From the NCBI GenBank assembly GCA_027488255.1, contig JAIYBZ010000012.1:1-64000 (forward strand): a stretch of DNA of 64,000 bases. The letters are read 5' to 3'. The notes beneath the pieces were generated by a model. It ran no database searches. It was not told the origin of the DNA and worked only from the letters and a program-made list of their open reading frames with translations. Both the position numbers and the translations under genes were made by a program. The DNA comes from Comamonadaceae bacterium. GTDB taxonomy: Bacteria; Pseudomonadota; Gammaproteobacteria; Burkholderiales; Burkholderiaceae_C. Shown one piece after another: positions 11,284 to 21,263 of the stretch (position 1 is its first letter; each line of letters starts with the position of its first letter).

Positions 11284-12033
11284 ATGCCGGCTCTCCCATG
11301 GATTGACTCAGACGAAGCATTGCCTCCCGCCCACCAGGCTTGGGGCGCGGACTCGCCTGCGCCCGGATTGCTGGCGGCGGGCCAAGATTTGTCGGTGCCG
11401 CGACTGCTTGAGGCCTACCGTCAAGGCATCTTTCCTTGGTTCAGCCCGGGCCAGCCGGTACTTTGGTGGAGCCCCGACCCGCGAATGGTGCTGCAGGTGA
11501 GCGGTTTTCGCTTGCACCGCTCACTGCGCCAATCGATCAAGCGCCACATGCGCGAGCCGCACTTTGAGTGGACTTTTGACCGCGATTTCAGCCAGGTCAT
11601 CCAGCGCTGCAGCAGCTCTGCCCGTGCCGGACAAAATGGCACTTGGATTGTTCCAGAGATGGTCACGGCCTACGAAAATTTGCACCAAGCTGGTCACGCG
11701 CACAGTGCCGAAGTGTGGCGCGACGGCGAACTGATTGCGGGTCTGTACTTTGTGGCTTTGGGTCAAGCGGTTTTTGGCGAGTCGATGTTCACCACCGCCC
11801 CGGATGCCTCCAAAATGGCTTTGGCCAGTTTGGTCAGCGTGTGTCGCAAATTTGGCATTGCATCGATCGACTGCCAGCAAAACACCCGCCACTTGGCTTC
11901 TCTGGGTGCGAGGGAAATACCCCGCACTGGTTTCATCGCAGGGGTTCAACTCGCCTGTCAAAAACCGGTCATCCCCTGGGCACAGCAAACTTTATACTGG
12001 GACGAATTGACGGCCTTGGACTCTGCCTCGTGA
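11284..12033 (+). CDS. aat: Leucyl/phenylalanyl-tRNA-protein transferase
   Basis: Transfers Leu or Phe from aminoacyl-tRNA to proteins with N-terminal Arg or Lys, making them ClpS/ClpAP substrates. Diagnostic motifs are [27 protein letters not shown], the HRSLRQ segment, [29 protein letters not shown] and the FGESMFT block. The protein is 249 residues from ATG 11284, slightly longer than E. coli Aat; ATG 11269 in frame is an alternative. It overlaps bpt by 4 nt (GTGA), forming an N-degron operon. Confidence 0.95.
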   Translation: MPALPWIDSDEALPPAHQAWGADSPAPGLLAAGQDLSVPRLLEAYRQGIFPWFSPGQPVLWWSPDPRMVLQVSGFRLHRSLRQSIKRHMREPHFEWTFDRDFSQVIQRCSSSARAGQNGTWIVPEMVTAYENLHQAGHAHSAEVWRDGELIAGLYFVALGQAVFGESMFTTAPDASKMALASLVSVCRKFGIASIDCQQNTRHLASLGAREIPRTGFIAGVQLACQKPVIPWAQQTLYWDELTALDSAS

Positions 12034-12767
12034 CCCACCTCAAAGAACTTCCATTTCAGGCGCTGCAGTGCTACGCCACGGCACCTTATGCCTGCAGTTA
12101 TTTGCCCGATCGCATGGCCCGGTCGCAAGTCGCCACGCCCAGCCACTTGATTCAAAACGAGGTCTACTCTGATTTGGTGGCCCAAGGCTTTCGGCGCAGT
12201 GGGGTGTTCACCTACCGGCCGTATTGCGATGGCTGCCAAGCGTGCCAAGCGTTGCGCGTCAAGGTGCAGGCCTTCAAACCCGACCGAAGCCAGCGCAGAG
12301 CGCGGCGTACGCACCAAGATTTGCAAGCGCGGGTGCTTGACCTTCAATTTGATGCCGAGCACTACGACCTGTATTTGCGCTACCAGACCCGCCGCCACCC
12401 CGGCGGGGGCATGGACCATGACAGCGTGGACCAATACAACCAGTTTTTGCTGCAAAGCCGCGTGAACTCCCGCTTGGTTGAATTTCGCAGCCCTGCGCCC
12501 GAGGGCCAACAGGGCTGCCTCAAAATGGTCAGCATCGTGGATGTCTTGGACCACGGTTTGTCGGCGGTGTACACATTTTTCGAGCCCGATGACGCAGCCT
12601 GCTACGGCACTTATGGCGTGCTTTGGCAAATCGAACAGGCGGCGGCATTGGGTTTGGACTACGTTTATCTGGGCTACTGGATTGAGGACAGCGCCAAAAT
12701 GGCCTACAAAGCGCGGTTTTCCCCTTGTGAAATCTTGGTCCAAGGGCAGTGGCAAGCCCTGAGTTGA
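12030..12767 (+). CDS. bpt: Aspartate/glutamate leucyltransferase Bpt (arginyltransferase family)
   Basis: Leucyl-tRNA-dependent transferase that adds Leu to proteins with N-terminal Asp or Glu, feeding them to ClpS. The 245-residue protein has the paired Cys motif [15 protein letters not shown] near residue 65, SQRRARR, the [12 protein letters not shown] segment and the C-terminal [20 protein letters not shown], typical of bacterial Bpt. Start is GTG 12030 overlapping the aat stop; the long track ORF from 11643 is an out-of-frame extension through aat. Together aat and bpt cover both secondary-residue classes of the bacterial N-end rule. Confidence 0.95.
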   Translation: MTHLKELPFQALQCYATAPYACSYLPDRMARSQVATPSHLIQNEVYSDLVAQGFRRSGVFTYRPYCDGCQACQALRVKVQAFKPDRSQRRARRTHQDLQARVLDLQFDAEHYDLYLRYQTRRHPGGGMDHDSVDQYNQFLLQSRVNSRLVEFRSPAPEGQQGCLKMVSIVDVLDHGLSAVYTFFEPDDAACYGTYGVLWQIEQAAALGLDYVYLGYWIEDSAKMAYKARFSPCEILVQGQWQALS

Positions 12768-12816
12768 AGCTCTCATCTTTTCACAGTGTAAAATTTACCG
12801 AACGCCAACGGACACC

Positions 12817-13596
12817 ATGAAAAAAGACCCCGCCCTCTCTCAGACCCCCACGATTCAGGTCATTGAGCGCATGTTCACGCTGATCGATGTTTTGGCCTCC
12901 CGTGAAGAAGCCATCTCGCTCAAAGAAATCAGTGAAAAAACAGGTTTACACCCCTCCACGGCACACCGAATCTTGAATGATCTGGCCACAGGCCGATTTG
13001 TCGATCGCCCTGAGGCGGGCAATTACCGTTTGGGCATGCGCCTGTTGGAGCTTGGGAATCTGGTCAAAGGGCGCCTGAATGTGCGCGATGCCGCCTTGAC
13101 GCCCATGCGCGAGTTGCACAAACAAATTCAGCAACCCGTGAACCTCAGCATGCGGCAAGGCGATGAGATCGTCTACATCGAGCGTGCTTACAGCGAGCGC
13201 TCGGGCATGCAGGTGGTCCGCGCCATTGGTGGCCGCGCGCCCTTGCACCTGACCTCGGTGGGCAAATTGTTTTTGGCGGCAGACGACCCCTTGCGAGTGC
13301 GCTCTTATGCCACGCGCACCGGCTTGCTGGGCCAAACCCGCAACAGCATCACACAACAGCAAGTGCTCGAGAGAGAGCTGGCACGGGTCAAGCAATATGG
13401 CATTGCCCGCGACAACGAAGAGTTAGAGCTGGGGGTGCGTTGTATTGCCGCTGGCATCTACGATGACCAGGGCAAGTTATTGGCCGGCCTGTCTATTTCG
13501 GCTCCGGCAGATCGACTCGATGAAGGCTGGCTGCCAAAGCTGCAAGCCACGGCCCTGGAGATCTCCAGAACTTTGGGTTACCACGGGCACGCTTGA
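12817..13596 (+). CDS. IclR family transcriptional regulator
   Basis: Regulator of 259 residues with an N-terminal helix-turn-helix (TIQVIERMFTLIDVLASREEAISLKEISEKTGLHPSTAHRIL region) and a C-terminal IclR effector-binding domain, including GGRAPLHLTSVGKLFLA and RCIAAGIYDDQGKLLAGLSISAP. It starts at ATG 12817 about 50 bp after bpt and ends in a terminator, so it may have its own promoter (a TAAAAT element lies around 12789). The target is not evident: neighbours are aminoacyl-protein transferases and pbpG, not a catabolic operon. Confidence 0.9.
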   Translation: MKKDPALSQTPTIQVIERMFTLIDVLASREEAISLKEISEKTGLHPSTAHRILNDLATGRFVDRPEAGNYRLGMRLLELGNLVKGRLNVRDAALTPMRELHKQIQQPVNLSMRQGDEIVYIERAYSERSGMQVVRAIGGRAPLHLTSVGKLFLAADDPLRVRSYATRTGLLGQTRNSITQQQVLERELARVKQYGIARDNEELELGVRCIAAGIYDDQGKLLAGLSISAPADRLDEGWLPKLQATALEISRTLGYHGHA

Positions 13597-13663
13597 GCCC
13601 TGCCCTGCCCCGCCCGGCACCCGCTCCCGCCGACATTCACCGCGCACGCGCACCGCACACTCA

Positions 13664-13702
13664 CAGTGCGACATTTCAGCGCGAGATTTCAGTGCGACAT
13701 TT
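13664..13702. repeat. Three tandem copies of a 13-bp unit
   Basis: Units at 13664-13676, 13677-13689 and 13690-13702 read CAGTGCGACATTT, CAGCGCGAGATTT and CAGTGCGACATTT; the first and third are identical and the middle differs at two positions. They sit in the 3' untranslated space of the IclR gene, directly before the terminator hairpin. Confidence 0.8.
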
Positions 13703-13711
13703 CACAGACAC

Positions 13712-13741
13712 AAAAAAGGCCTCAATTGAGGCCTTTTTTTT
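13712..13741. terminator. Bidirectional rho-independent terminator
   Basis: Stem AAAGGCCTC/GAGGCCTTT around a central AATT, flanked by A and T tracts. It lies between the convergent IclR and pbpG genes and can serve both. Confidence 0.88.
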
Positions 13742-13760
13742 CGACTGACGACGGCTAGCG

Positions 13761-14843
13761 TTAACTGGGCATTTGCTCAGTCAAAGCCGAGTGTTTGATG
13801 ATGGAAGTGGCGGGGGACTTTTCGACCCAACGGCGCACACGCTCGGCATCGGCAATGCGGCTGAGTTTGCCTGCCGAGTCCAAGAACACCATGATCAGTT
13901 TCCGACCGGCCACTTGCGCTTGCATCACCAAGCATTGGCCGGCTTCAGAGATGTAGCCGGTTTTTTGCAAGCCAATGTCCCACTGTGGGTTTTTGACCAA
14001 GCGGTTGGTGTTGTTGTAGTGCAGCGTGCGGCTGCCCACTTCAATTTCTCGGCCGGGCGAAGTCGACAATTCGCGCAACACAGGCTCTTGGTAAGCCGCC
14101 CCCACCAACACCGCCAAGTCATTGGCACTGGACTGGTTGCGGCTCGACAAACCGGTGGGCTCGACATAGCGGGTGTCGACCATGCCCAAGGCGTGTGCGC
14201 GGGCGTTCATGCGCGAGACAAAGGCATCTAGACCGCCGGGGAAGGTGCGGCCCAAGGCGTGCGCGGCACGGTTTTCGCTGGACATCAAAGCCAAGTGCAG
14301 CAAGTCGCCACGGCTGAGCACGGTACCGACGGCCAAGCGAGACGAACTGCCCTTTTCGGTGTCCACATCGGCTTGAGAAATGGTGATCATTTCCGACATG
14401 GACAAATTGGCTTCAGAGATGACCAAGCCGGTCATGAGCTTGGTCAAAGAGGCAATTGGCAAGACCGCATTGTCGTTTTTGCGGAACAAGACTTCACGCG
14501 TGTCTTGGTCAATCACCAGGGCCACGCTGGAGCGCAAGTCCAAAGGATCTGCGGCCGAATGCAGACCGGCCAATTGTCCGAATGAGGGACGCTGCGGCAC
14601 GGCTTTGGCGGCGACGCGCTTGCCAGAAGTTTTGGCGGCAGTGGTTTTTTTCTTTTTGTCGACTTTAGACACGCTGATTGGCGCGCGCTTTTTAGAAGGA
14701 GATTTGGAGTTTTGCGCTTGTGAAGCCAGCGGCATGGCCAACAAGGAGCCCAAAAAAGCAACGGTCACGGAGCTGGCCAGCGCTTTTGCCCAACGGCCGG
14801 GGCTTGTGAAATTGAATACGGAAGTGAGTCGCGTGTGGGGCAT
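13761..14843 (-). CDS. pbpG: D-alanyl-D-alanine endopeptidase (PBP7/8, peptidase S11)
   Basis: Periplasmic serine peptidase acting on peptidoglycan cross-links. From ATG 14843 the protein has 360 residues: an N-terminal hydrophobic export segment (about residues 18-40), a basic Lys-rich linker (KKRAPISVSKVDKKKKT), then the S11 domain with SxxK as SLTK, the SxN-position tripeptide as SEN and the KTG triad in LQKTGYISEAG. The track start at 14936 would place coding sequence across the leuA terminator hairpin, which argues for 14843. Confidence 0.9.
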   Translation of the reverse strand: MPHTRLTSVFNFTSPGRWAKALASSVTVAFLGSLLAMPLASQAQNSKSPSKKRAPISVSKVDKKKKTTAAKTSGKRVAAKAVPQRPSFGQLAGLHSAADPLDLRSSVALVIDQDTREVLFRKNDNAVLPIASLTKLMTGLVISEANLSMSEMITISQADVDTEKGSSSRLAVGTVLSRGDLLHLALMSSENRAAHALGRTFPGGLDAFVSRMNARAHALGMVDTRYVEPTGLSSRNQSSANDLAVLVGAAYQEPVLRELSTSPGREIEVGSRTLHYNNTNRLVKNPQWDIGLQKTGYISEAGQCLVMQAQVAGRKLIMVFLDSAGKLSRIADAERVRRWVEKSPATSIIKHSALTEQMPS

Positions 14844-14887
14844 CTGAGAATAATTATTTGCGCTGATGCGACGGAGTGTACTCAAAA

Positions 14888-14926
14888 TAAAAAAGTCACG
14901 CAAGAACAACAACTTGCGTGACTTTA
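14888..14926 (-). terminator. Rho-independent terminator of leuA
   Basis: Inverted repeat AAAGTCACGCAAG/CTTGCGTGACTTT with a short AC-rich loop. On the minus strand it is followed by a run of T residues, placing the end of the leuA transcript here, 35-70 bp past its stop codon. Confidence 0.85.
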
Positions 14927-14959
14927 TTGAAGCCAAAATTTAGAACCTATGGGTTCTTT

Positions 14960-16498
14960 CTAGCCTTGAGCTGCAACGCGCTCCGCTTTGCTTTGCAACT
15001 TGTTGAGTGCGCTCAGGTAAGCCTTGGCGGAGGCCACCACGATGTCGGGGTCTGAGCCGACACCGTTCACGACACGGCCGCTGTTTTGCAGTCGCACCGT
15101 GACTTCGCCCTGGCTTTCAGTGGAGCCGCTGATGGCGTTCACCGAATACAGCACCATTTCGGCACCGCTTTGGATGTGCGACTCGATGGCTTTCAAAGAG
15201 GCATCGACCGGCCCATTGCCATCCGATTCGGTGCGAATTTCTTTGCCCTGCACGGTGAACACCACCGAGGCGTGCGGACGCTCGCCAGTTTCGCTGTGTT
15301 GAGACATGGAAACAAAGCCATATTGTTCATTTTCGGCAGTGACGCTCTCGTCACCGACCAACGCCAAAATGTCTTCGTCAAAAATCTCGCTTTTGCGGTC
15401 TGCCAATTCTTTGAATCGGGCAAACGCATTGTTGATTTCTGTTTCGCTGTCGAGGGTCACGCCCAAGTCTTGCAAACGCTGTTTGAAGGCATTGCGGCCA
15501 CTCAATTTGCCCAAGACGATTTTGTTGGTCGTCCAACCCACATCTTCTGCGCGCATGATTTCGTAGGTGTCGCGGGCTTTCAACACGCCGTCTTGGTGGA
15601 TGCCCGAAGCGTGCGCAAAGGCATTGGCGCCCACAACCGCTTTGTTGGGTTGCACCACAAAGCCGGTGGTTTGGCTCACCATGCGGCTGGCGGCCACGAT
15701 GTGGCTGGTGTCAATGCCCACCTCCAAGCCAAAGTAATCACGACGGGTCTTCACCGCCATGACCACTTCTTCGAGAGAGCAGTTGCCCGCGCGTTCGCCC
15801 AATCCGTTGATGGTGCACTCGACTTGTCGGGCGCCACCGATTTTCACACCGGCCAAAGAGTTGGCCACGGCCATGCCCAAATCGTTGTGGCAGTGCACCG
15901 ACCAAATCGCTTTGTCCGAGTTGGGAATGCGCTCGCGCAAGGTGCGAATGAAGTTGCCATACAGCTCAGGCACGGCATAACCGACGGTGTCGGGCACGTT
16001 GATGGTAGTGGCCCCTTCGGCAATGACGGCCTCCAAAATGCGGCACAAAAAGTCCATGTCGCTGCGGTAGCCGTCTTCGGGGCTGAACTCGACATCGCCC
16101 ACCAAATTGCGGGCAAAACGCACCGCCTGTTTGGCTTGTTCAAACACCTGGTCTGGCGTCATGCGCAGCTTCTTTTCCATGTGCAATGGCGACGTGGCAA
16201 TGAAGGTGTGAATGCGTCCGCTGTTGGCTCCTTTCAGAGCCTCTGCGGCGCGCGCAATGTCTCGGTCATTGGCGCGTGACAAAGAGCAAACGGTGGACTC
16301 TTTGATGGCGTCCGCAATCGATTTGACCGCCTCAAAATCACCATTGGAACTGGCTGCAAAACCGGCTTCGATCACATCCACGCGCAGACGTTCCAACTGA
16401 CGGGCAATGCGCAGTTTTTCGTCACGGGTCATGGAGGCACCGGGTGATTGTTCACCGTCACGCAAAGTGGTGTCGAAAATAATCAATTTGTCAGTCAT
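14960..16498 (-). CDS. leuA: 2-isopropylmalate synthase LeuA
   Basis: First committed step of leucine synthesis: acetyl-CoA plus 2-oxoisovalerate to 2-isopropylmalate. The 512-residue protein has the HMGL-like barrel signature [16 protein letters not shown] near the N-terminus, the metal-ligand motif [16 protein letters not shown], and a C-terminal LeuA regulatory domain (about residues 380-512) for leucine feedback. Start ATG 16498 follows CCAGGAGTAAAC. It is last in ilvI-ilvH-ilvC-pssA-leuA but separately controlled by the leader/attenuator immediately upstream. Confidence 0.97.
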   Translation of the reverse strand: MTDKLIIFDTTLRDGEQSPGASMTRDEKLRIARQLERLRVDVIEAGFAASSNGDFEAVKSIADAIKESTVCSLSRANDRDIARAAEALKGANSGRIHTFIATSPLHMEKKLRMTPDQVFEQAKQAVRFARNLVGDVEFSPEDGYRSDMDFLCRILEAVIAEGATTINVPDTVGYAVPELYGNFIRTLRERIPNSDKAIWSVHCHNDLGMAVANSLAGVKIGGARQVECTINGLGERAGNCSLEEVVMAVKTRRDYFGLEVGIDTSHIVAASRMVSQTTGFVVQPNKAVVGANAFAHASGIHQDGVLKARDTYEIMRAEDVGWTTNKIVLGKLSGRNAFKQRLQDLGVTLDSETEINNAFARFKELADRKSEIFDEDILALVGDESVTAENEQYGFVSMSQHSETGERPHASVVFTVQGKEIRTESDGNGPVDASLKAIESHIQSGAEMVLYSVNAISGSTESQGEVTVRLQNSGRVVNGVGSDPDIVVASAKAYLSALNKLQSKAERVAAQG

Positions 16499-16540
16499 GT
16501 TTACTCCTGGTCATTAACCCGCAAGTCCAAGCAATAAATG

Positions 16541-16576
16541 CAAAAGGCCCGTTGCGGATGGCATACGGGCCTTTTG
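16541..16576 (-). terminator. Attenuator terminator hairpin before leuA
   Basis: A strong GC stem (CAAAAGGCCCGT pairing with ACGGGCCTTTTG) with a 12-nt loop, followed on the minus strand by TTTTGCATTT. It lies between the leader peptide stop (16595) and the leuA start (16498), the position expected for an attenuation terminator. It may also act partly as the pssA terminator. Confidence 0.75.
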
Positions 16577-16594
16577 GGAAAATGTTTGCGTGCG

Positions 16595-16648
16595 CTACAC
16601 ATCCCGCCCGATGGGCAGTAGCAGTAGTGCAAACAAAGAAAAATTCAT
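16595..16648 (-). CDS. leuL: leuA leader peptide with four consecutive Leu codons
   Basis: A 17-codon ORF too short for the ORF track, encoding MNFSLFALLLLPIGRDV. Its core is four adjacent Leu codons CTA CTG CTA CTG, including CTA, usually a rare Leu codon in GC-rich genomes. It lies 46 bp after pssA and is followed by the terminator hairpin at 16541-16576 and then leuA. This is the classic arrangement of ribosome-mediated leucine attenuation: stalling on the Leu run when charged tRNA-Leu is scarce would favour an antiterminator and leuA transcription. No strong ribosome binding site is visible upstream of its ATG. I did not derive the antiterminator pairing in full. Confidence 0.8.
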   Translation of the reverse strand: MNFSLFALLLLPIGRDV

Positions 16649-16693
16649 AAAAAGACTTTAGCACAATTTAAATGCACAGATCTGGCGTGGGCT

Positions 16694-17509
16694 TCACTGG
16701 TGCAAGCCACGCTCTTCAGGCTCGTCGGTGGAGGTGCTGATCATGCTGGTTGGCTGGCCTTTGACCTTGCGCCAAACGTAGAGCGCATAACCGCTCAAGC
16801 CGTACACCACAAACAGGCCAAACAGCATGGTGGGGGGATCGATGTTCACCGCGGCAATCCCCAGGGCCACTAAGACCAAAGTGGCGAAAGGCACGCTTTT
16901 CTTCATGTGCATGTCTTTGAAACTGTAAAACGGCACATTGGTCACCATGGTGAGGCCGGCAAACAAGCAGACGGCAAACATGCCCCAAGCCACCGTTTTT
17001 GCGGGTACGGCGTTTTCAAACATGATCCAGACAAAGCCCATGACCAAAGCCGCTGCTGCGGGCGATGGCAAACCCTGAAAGTAACGCTTGTCCACAACAC
17101 CGGTATTCACATTGAAGCGGGCCAAGCGCAGTGCGGCGCAAGCACAGTAGACAAAGGCCGCAATCCAACCCCAACGCCCCAACTCTTTGAGTGTCCAAAC
17201 ATAGGCAATCAGCGCGGGTGCGGCGCCAAAAGAGACCATGTCAGAAAGAGAGTCCATTTGCTCGCCAAAGGCACTTTGGGTATTCGTCATGCGGGCCACG
17301 CGGCCGTCGAGGCTGTCGAGCACCATGGCGCTGAAAATGCCCACGGTGGCCAGATCAAAGCGGCCATTGATGGCCATGAGCACGGCATAAAAACCCGCAA
17401 ACAAAGCCGCCAAGGTGATCATGTTGGGCAGCATGTAGATGCCCTTGGAGGGTTTACGCACAGGCGCTGGGCCGTCCAATTCTTCGACTTTTTCGAGTTC
17501 GTTGGTCAT
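16694..17509 (-). CDS. pssA: CDP-diacylglycerol-serine O-phosphatidyltransferase
   Basis: Integral membrane enzyme making phosphatidylserine, the precursor of phosphatidylethanolamine. The 271-residue protein has the CDP-alcohol phosphotransferase signature DSLDGRVARMTNTQSAFGEQMDSLSD (D-G-x2-A-R-x8-G-x3-D-x3-D) near residue 90 and six or more hydrophobic segments, starting with the IYMLPNMITLAALFAGFYAVL helix. ATG 17509 is chosen; the track extension to 17665 runs through the ilvC terminator. Its place inside the branched-chain amino acid gene set is recurrent in betaproteobacteria but not explained by pathway. Confidence 0.93.
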   Translation of the reverse strand: MTNELEKVEELDGPAPVRKPSKGIYMLPNMITLAALFAGFYAVLMAINGRFDLATVGIFSAMVLDSLDGRVARMTNTQSAFGEQMDSLSDMVSFGAAPALIAYVWTLKELGRWGWIAAFVYCACAALRLARFNVNTGVVDKRYFQGLPSPAAAALVMGFVWIMFENAVPAKTVAWGMFAVCLFAGLTMVTNVPFYSFKDMHMKKSVPFATLVLVALGIAAVNIDPPTMLFGLFVVYGLSGYALYVWRKVKGQPTSMISTSTDEPEERGLHQ

Positions 17510-17581
17510 CTTCAAATCCTGTTGACAAGGGCGGGGCTCACATCTCTTGGCGCTGAGTTTAAGCCAGCACCCGCGCCCAAT

Positions 17582-17607
17582 AAAAAAGGCCACCGCAGTG
17601 GCCTTTT
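17582..17607 (-). terminator. Rho-independent terminator between ilvC and pssA
   Basis: Stem AAAAGGCCAC/GTGGCCTTTT with a 4-nt loop, followed by T residues on the minus strand just after the ilvC stop. It implies that pssA and leuA are at least partly transcribed separately or by read-through. Confidence 0.82.
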
Positions 17608-17627
17608 GGTGAACTCCCAAAAGGAGA

Positions 17628-18683
<1,056 letters not shown>

Positions 18684-19175
18684 TTAGACGCGCAGGATGC
18701 GCTCGCCGCGCCCGATACCGCACGCACCGGTGCGCACGGTCTCCAAAATGGCACTGCGGTCGATCGCCTCCAAAAAGGCGTCGTTCTTGGATTGGTCACC
18801 TGTCAGCTCGATGGTGTAGCTTTTGTCGGTGACATCAATCACACGGCCACGGAAGATGTCGGCCATGCGTTTCATTTCTTCGCGCTCCTTACCGACGGCA
18901 CGCACTTTCACCAGCATCAGCTCGCGCTCGGTGTAGGCGCCTTCGGTCAGGTCGACCACTTTGACCACTTCAATCAAGCGGTTCAGGTGTTTGGTGATTT
19001 GCTCAATCACATCGTCAGAACCCGTGGTCTGGATGGTCATGCGCGACAGGCTGGGGTCTTCGGTGGGGGCCACGGTCAGGGACTCGATGTTGTAGCCACG
19101 AGCCGAGAACAAACCCACCACGCGAGACAAGGCGCCCGCCTCGTTTTCGATCAGTACAGCAATGATGTGTTTCAT
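18684..19175 (-). CDS. ilvH: Acetolactate synthase small (regulatory) subunit
   Basis: Regulatory subunit of acetohydroxyacid synthase that confers valine feedback and stimulates the large subunit. The 163-residue protein begins with an ACT domain (HIIAVLIENEAGALSRVVGLFSARGYNIESLTV) and ends with the ALS small-subunit C-terminal domain. The gene starts 2 bp after the ilvI stop, so the two are probably translationally coupled. Confidence 0.96.
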   Translation of the reverse strand: MKHIIAVLIENEAGALSRVVGLFSARGYNIESLTVAPTEDPSLSRMTIQTTGSDDVIEQITKHLNRLIEVVKVVDLTEGAYTERELMLVKVRAVGKEREEMKRMADIFRGRVIDVTDKSYTIELTGDQSKNDAFLEAIDRSAILETVRTGACGIGRGERILRV

Positions 19176-19177
19176 GA

Positions 19178-20941
19178 TTACAGATCCTCCGAGCCGAGCA
19201 ACATTTCGGTGATGCCCTTACCCGCCTTCACCATCGGGAAGACGTTTTCTGTGGGGTCGGTGCGGATGTCCAGGAACACGGTGCGGTCTTTCAGACTGCG
19301 CGCCTCTCGCAGCGCGGGCTCGACGTCTTCGGGTTTTTCAACCAAGATGCCCACGTGACCATAGGCCTCGGCGAGTTTCACGAAGTTGGGCAACGCGTCC
19401 ATGTAGCTGTGGCTGTAGCGACCGGAGTATTCGATCTCTTGCCACTGGCGCACCATGCCCAAATAACGGTTGTTCAAAGCGACGATCTTGATGGGTGTGT
19501 TGTATTGCAAGCAGGTGGAGAGCTCTTGGATGCACATTTGCACCGAGCCTTCGCCCGTGACGCAAAACACCTCGCTGTCCGGTTTGGCCAACTTGATGCC
19601 CATGGCGTAGGGAATGCCCACGCCCATGGTGCCCAAGCCCCCAGAGTTGATCCAACGGCGGGGTTCGGTGAACTTGTAGTACTGAGCCGCCCACATTTGG
19701 TGTTGGCCCACATCGGAGGTGATGTACGCATCAGCGTCTTTGGTCATCTCCCACAAAGTTTCGATGACTTTTTGCGGCTTGATCACCAAATTGTTGTTGT
19801 TCTCGTACTTCATGCAATCGCGGCTGCGCCAGCCTTCGATGGTGCTCCACCATTGCTCCAGCGCTTGGGGATCGGCTTTTTGGCCCGACTCGCGGATCAT
19901 GCCCATCAACTCGGTCAGCACGTCTTTGACATCGCCCACGATCGGCACATCGACTTTCACGCGCTTGGAAATGCTGGAAGGGTCGATGTCGATGTGGATG
20001 ATCTTTCGTTCGTTTTGCGCGAAGTGCTTGGGGTTGCCAATCACGCGGTCGTCAAAACGCGCGCCAATGGCCAGCAACACATCGCAGCTTTGCATGGCGT
20101 TGTTGGCTTCCAAGGTGCCGTGCATGCCCAGCATGCCCAAGAAGCGGCGGTCGGTTGCTGGGAAAGCGCCCAAACCCATGAGGGTGTTGGTCACTGGGAA
20201 ATTGAGCAGGTCGACCAGGGCGCGCAATTCGCCACAGGCTTCGCTCATCAAGACGCCCCCGCCGGTGTAGATGTAAGGGCGCTTGGCCGACATCAACAAC
20301 TGCAAGGCCTTGCGAATTTGACCGCCATGGCCTTTGCGCACCGGGTTGTAAGAGCGCATCTCGACCGACTCGGGGTAGCCGGTGTACATGACCTTGTTGA
20401 AAGAAACATCTTTGGGCACATCCACCACCACGGGGCCGGGGCGGCCACTGCGTGCGATGTGGAAAGCCTTTTTCATGACCTCGGCCATGTCGCGGGCGTC
20501 TTTGACCAAGAAATTGTGTTTGACGATGGGGCGGGTAATGCCCACCGCATCGCATTCTTGGAAAGCATCCAAACCAATGGCCGCCGTGGGCACTTGGCCA
20601 CTGATGATGACCATGGGGATGCTGTCCATGTACGCCGTGGCAATACCGGTCACCGCATTGGTGAGGCCGGGGCCCGAAGTGACCAGCGCCACACCAACTT
20701 CGCCCGTCGCACGGGCAAAACCGTCGGCCGCATGCACGGCCGCTTGTTCGTGGCGGACCAGCACGTGCTGGATGGTGTCTTGTTTGTAAAAAGCGTCGTA
20801 AATGTGCAGCACCGCGCCGCCGGGGTAGCCCCAGACGTACTGCACGTTTTCAGCTTGAAGTGCTTTGACGAGGATTTCTGCGCCGCGCAATTCTTGAGCG
20901 CCCGCAGGAGGGGATGCCGTTTCGGCTTTGTTCATTTCCAT
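19178..20941 (-). CDS. ilvI: Acetolactate synthase large (catalytic) subunit, biosynthetic
   Basis: ThDP-dependent enzyme condensing pyruvate with pyruvate or 2-oxobutyrate. The 587 residues contain the catalytic Glu segment VRHEQAAVHAADGFARATG, the central FAD-linked domain, and the ThDP/Mg site GEGSVQMCIQELSTCLQYN. The start is set at ATG 20941, preceded by AAAGG with 6-nt spacing; the track uses TTG 20947. It is the first gene of the ilvIHC set; its upstream region (20942-21263) is described separately. Confidence 0.95.
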   Translation of the reverse strand: MEMNKAETASPPAGAQELRGAEILVKALQAENVQYVWGYPGGAVLHIYDAFYKQDTIQHVLVRHEQAAVHAADGFARATGEVGVALVTSGPGLTNAVTGIATAYMDSIPMVIISGQVPTAAIGLDAFQECDAVGITRPIVKHNFLVKDARDMAEVMKKAFHIARSGRPGPVVVDVPKDVSFNKVMYTGYPESVEMRSYNPVRKGHGGQIRKALQLLMSAKRPYIYTGGGVLMSEACGELRALVDLLNFPVTNTLMGLGAFPATDRRFLGMLGMHGTLEANNAMQSCDVLLAIGARFDDRVIGNPKHFAQNERKIIHIDIDPSSISKRVKVDVPIVGDVKDVLTELMGMIRESGQKADPQALEQWWSTIEGWRSRDCMKYENNNNLVIKPQKVIETLWEMTKDADAYITSDVGQHQMWAAQYYKFTEPRRWINSGGLGTMGVGIPYAMGIKLAKPDSEVFCVTGEGSVQMCIQELSTCLQYNTPIKIVALNNRYLGMVRQWQEIEYSGRYSHSYMDALPNFVKLAEAYGHVGILVEKPEDVEPALREARSLKDRTVFLDIRTDPTENVFPMVKAGKGITEMLLGSEDL

Positions 20942-21263
20942 ATTCAACCTTTGTGAATTTCTCTAACGAAAAACCTTGGGTGCCCCTGGGCGCGACTCTT
21001 GTGGAGTGGCTTTGGGACTTAAGACCACAGACATGGGCACCAAACTGTAAAAGTGCCGGACGGTGATCCGTTTGCTTTTTTTCAATTGCAACCGCGCATT
21101 ATCGCATTAGTTTTCGAGCCTTCGAGGAGGGGCGCAAAAACTTCATGCCAGTGTCATAATTCCCGGCGCTCGGCCCTTTGGGCACCCGGGGACGCAGACC
21201 GCGCGCTTGCCTCACCCTCCCCTCAACTGGCAAAACCACCGCTTTAGCGAGCGTTGAAACAAC
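20942..21263. promoter_or_regulatory. Divergent intergenic region upstream of ilvI and the ECF sigma gene
   Basis: A 322-bp gap with no convincing protein gene. On the ilvI strand a 23-codon ORF starts at about 21033 (ATG TCT GTG GTC TTA, i.e. M-S-V-V-L) and ends at about 20962; a Val-Val-Leu run makes it a weak attenuator candidate. GC-rich short inverted repeats lie near 21165-21195 on the sigma side. I could not assign promoters with confidence. Confidence 0.35.

Noticed and set aside
21121-21160. Sigma-54-like TGGCAT...TTTGC upstream of ilvI
   Set aside because: Spacing between the GG and GC elements is 12 nt rather than the required 10.
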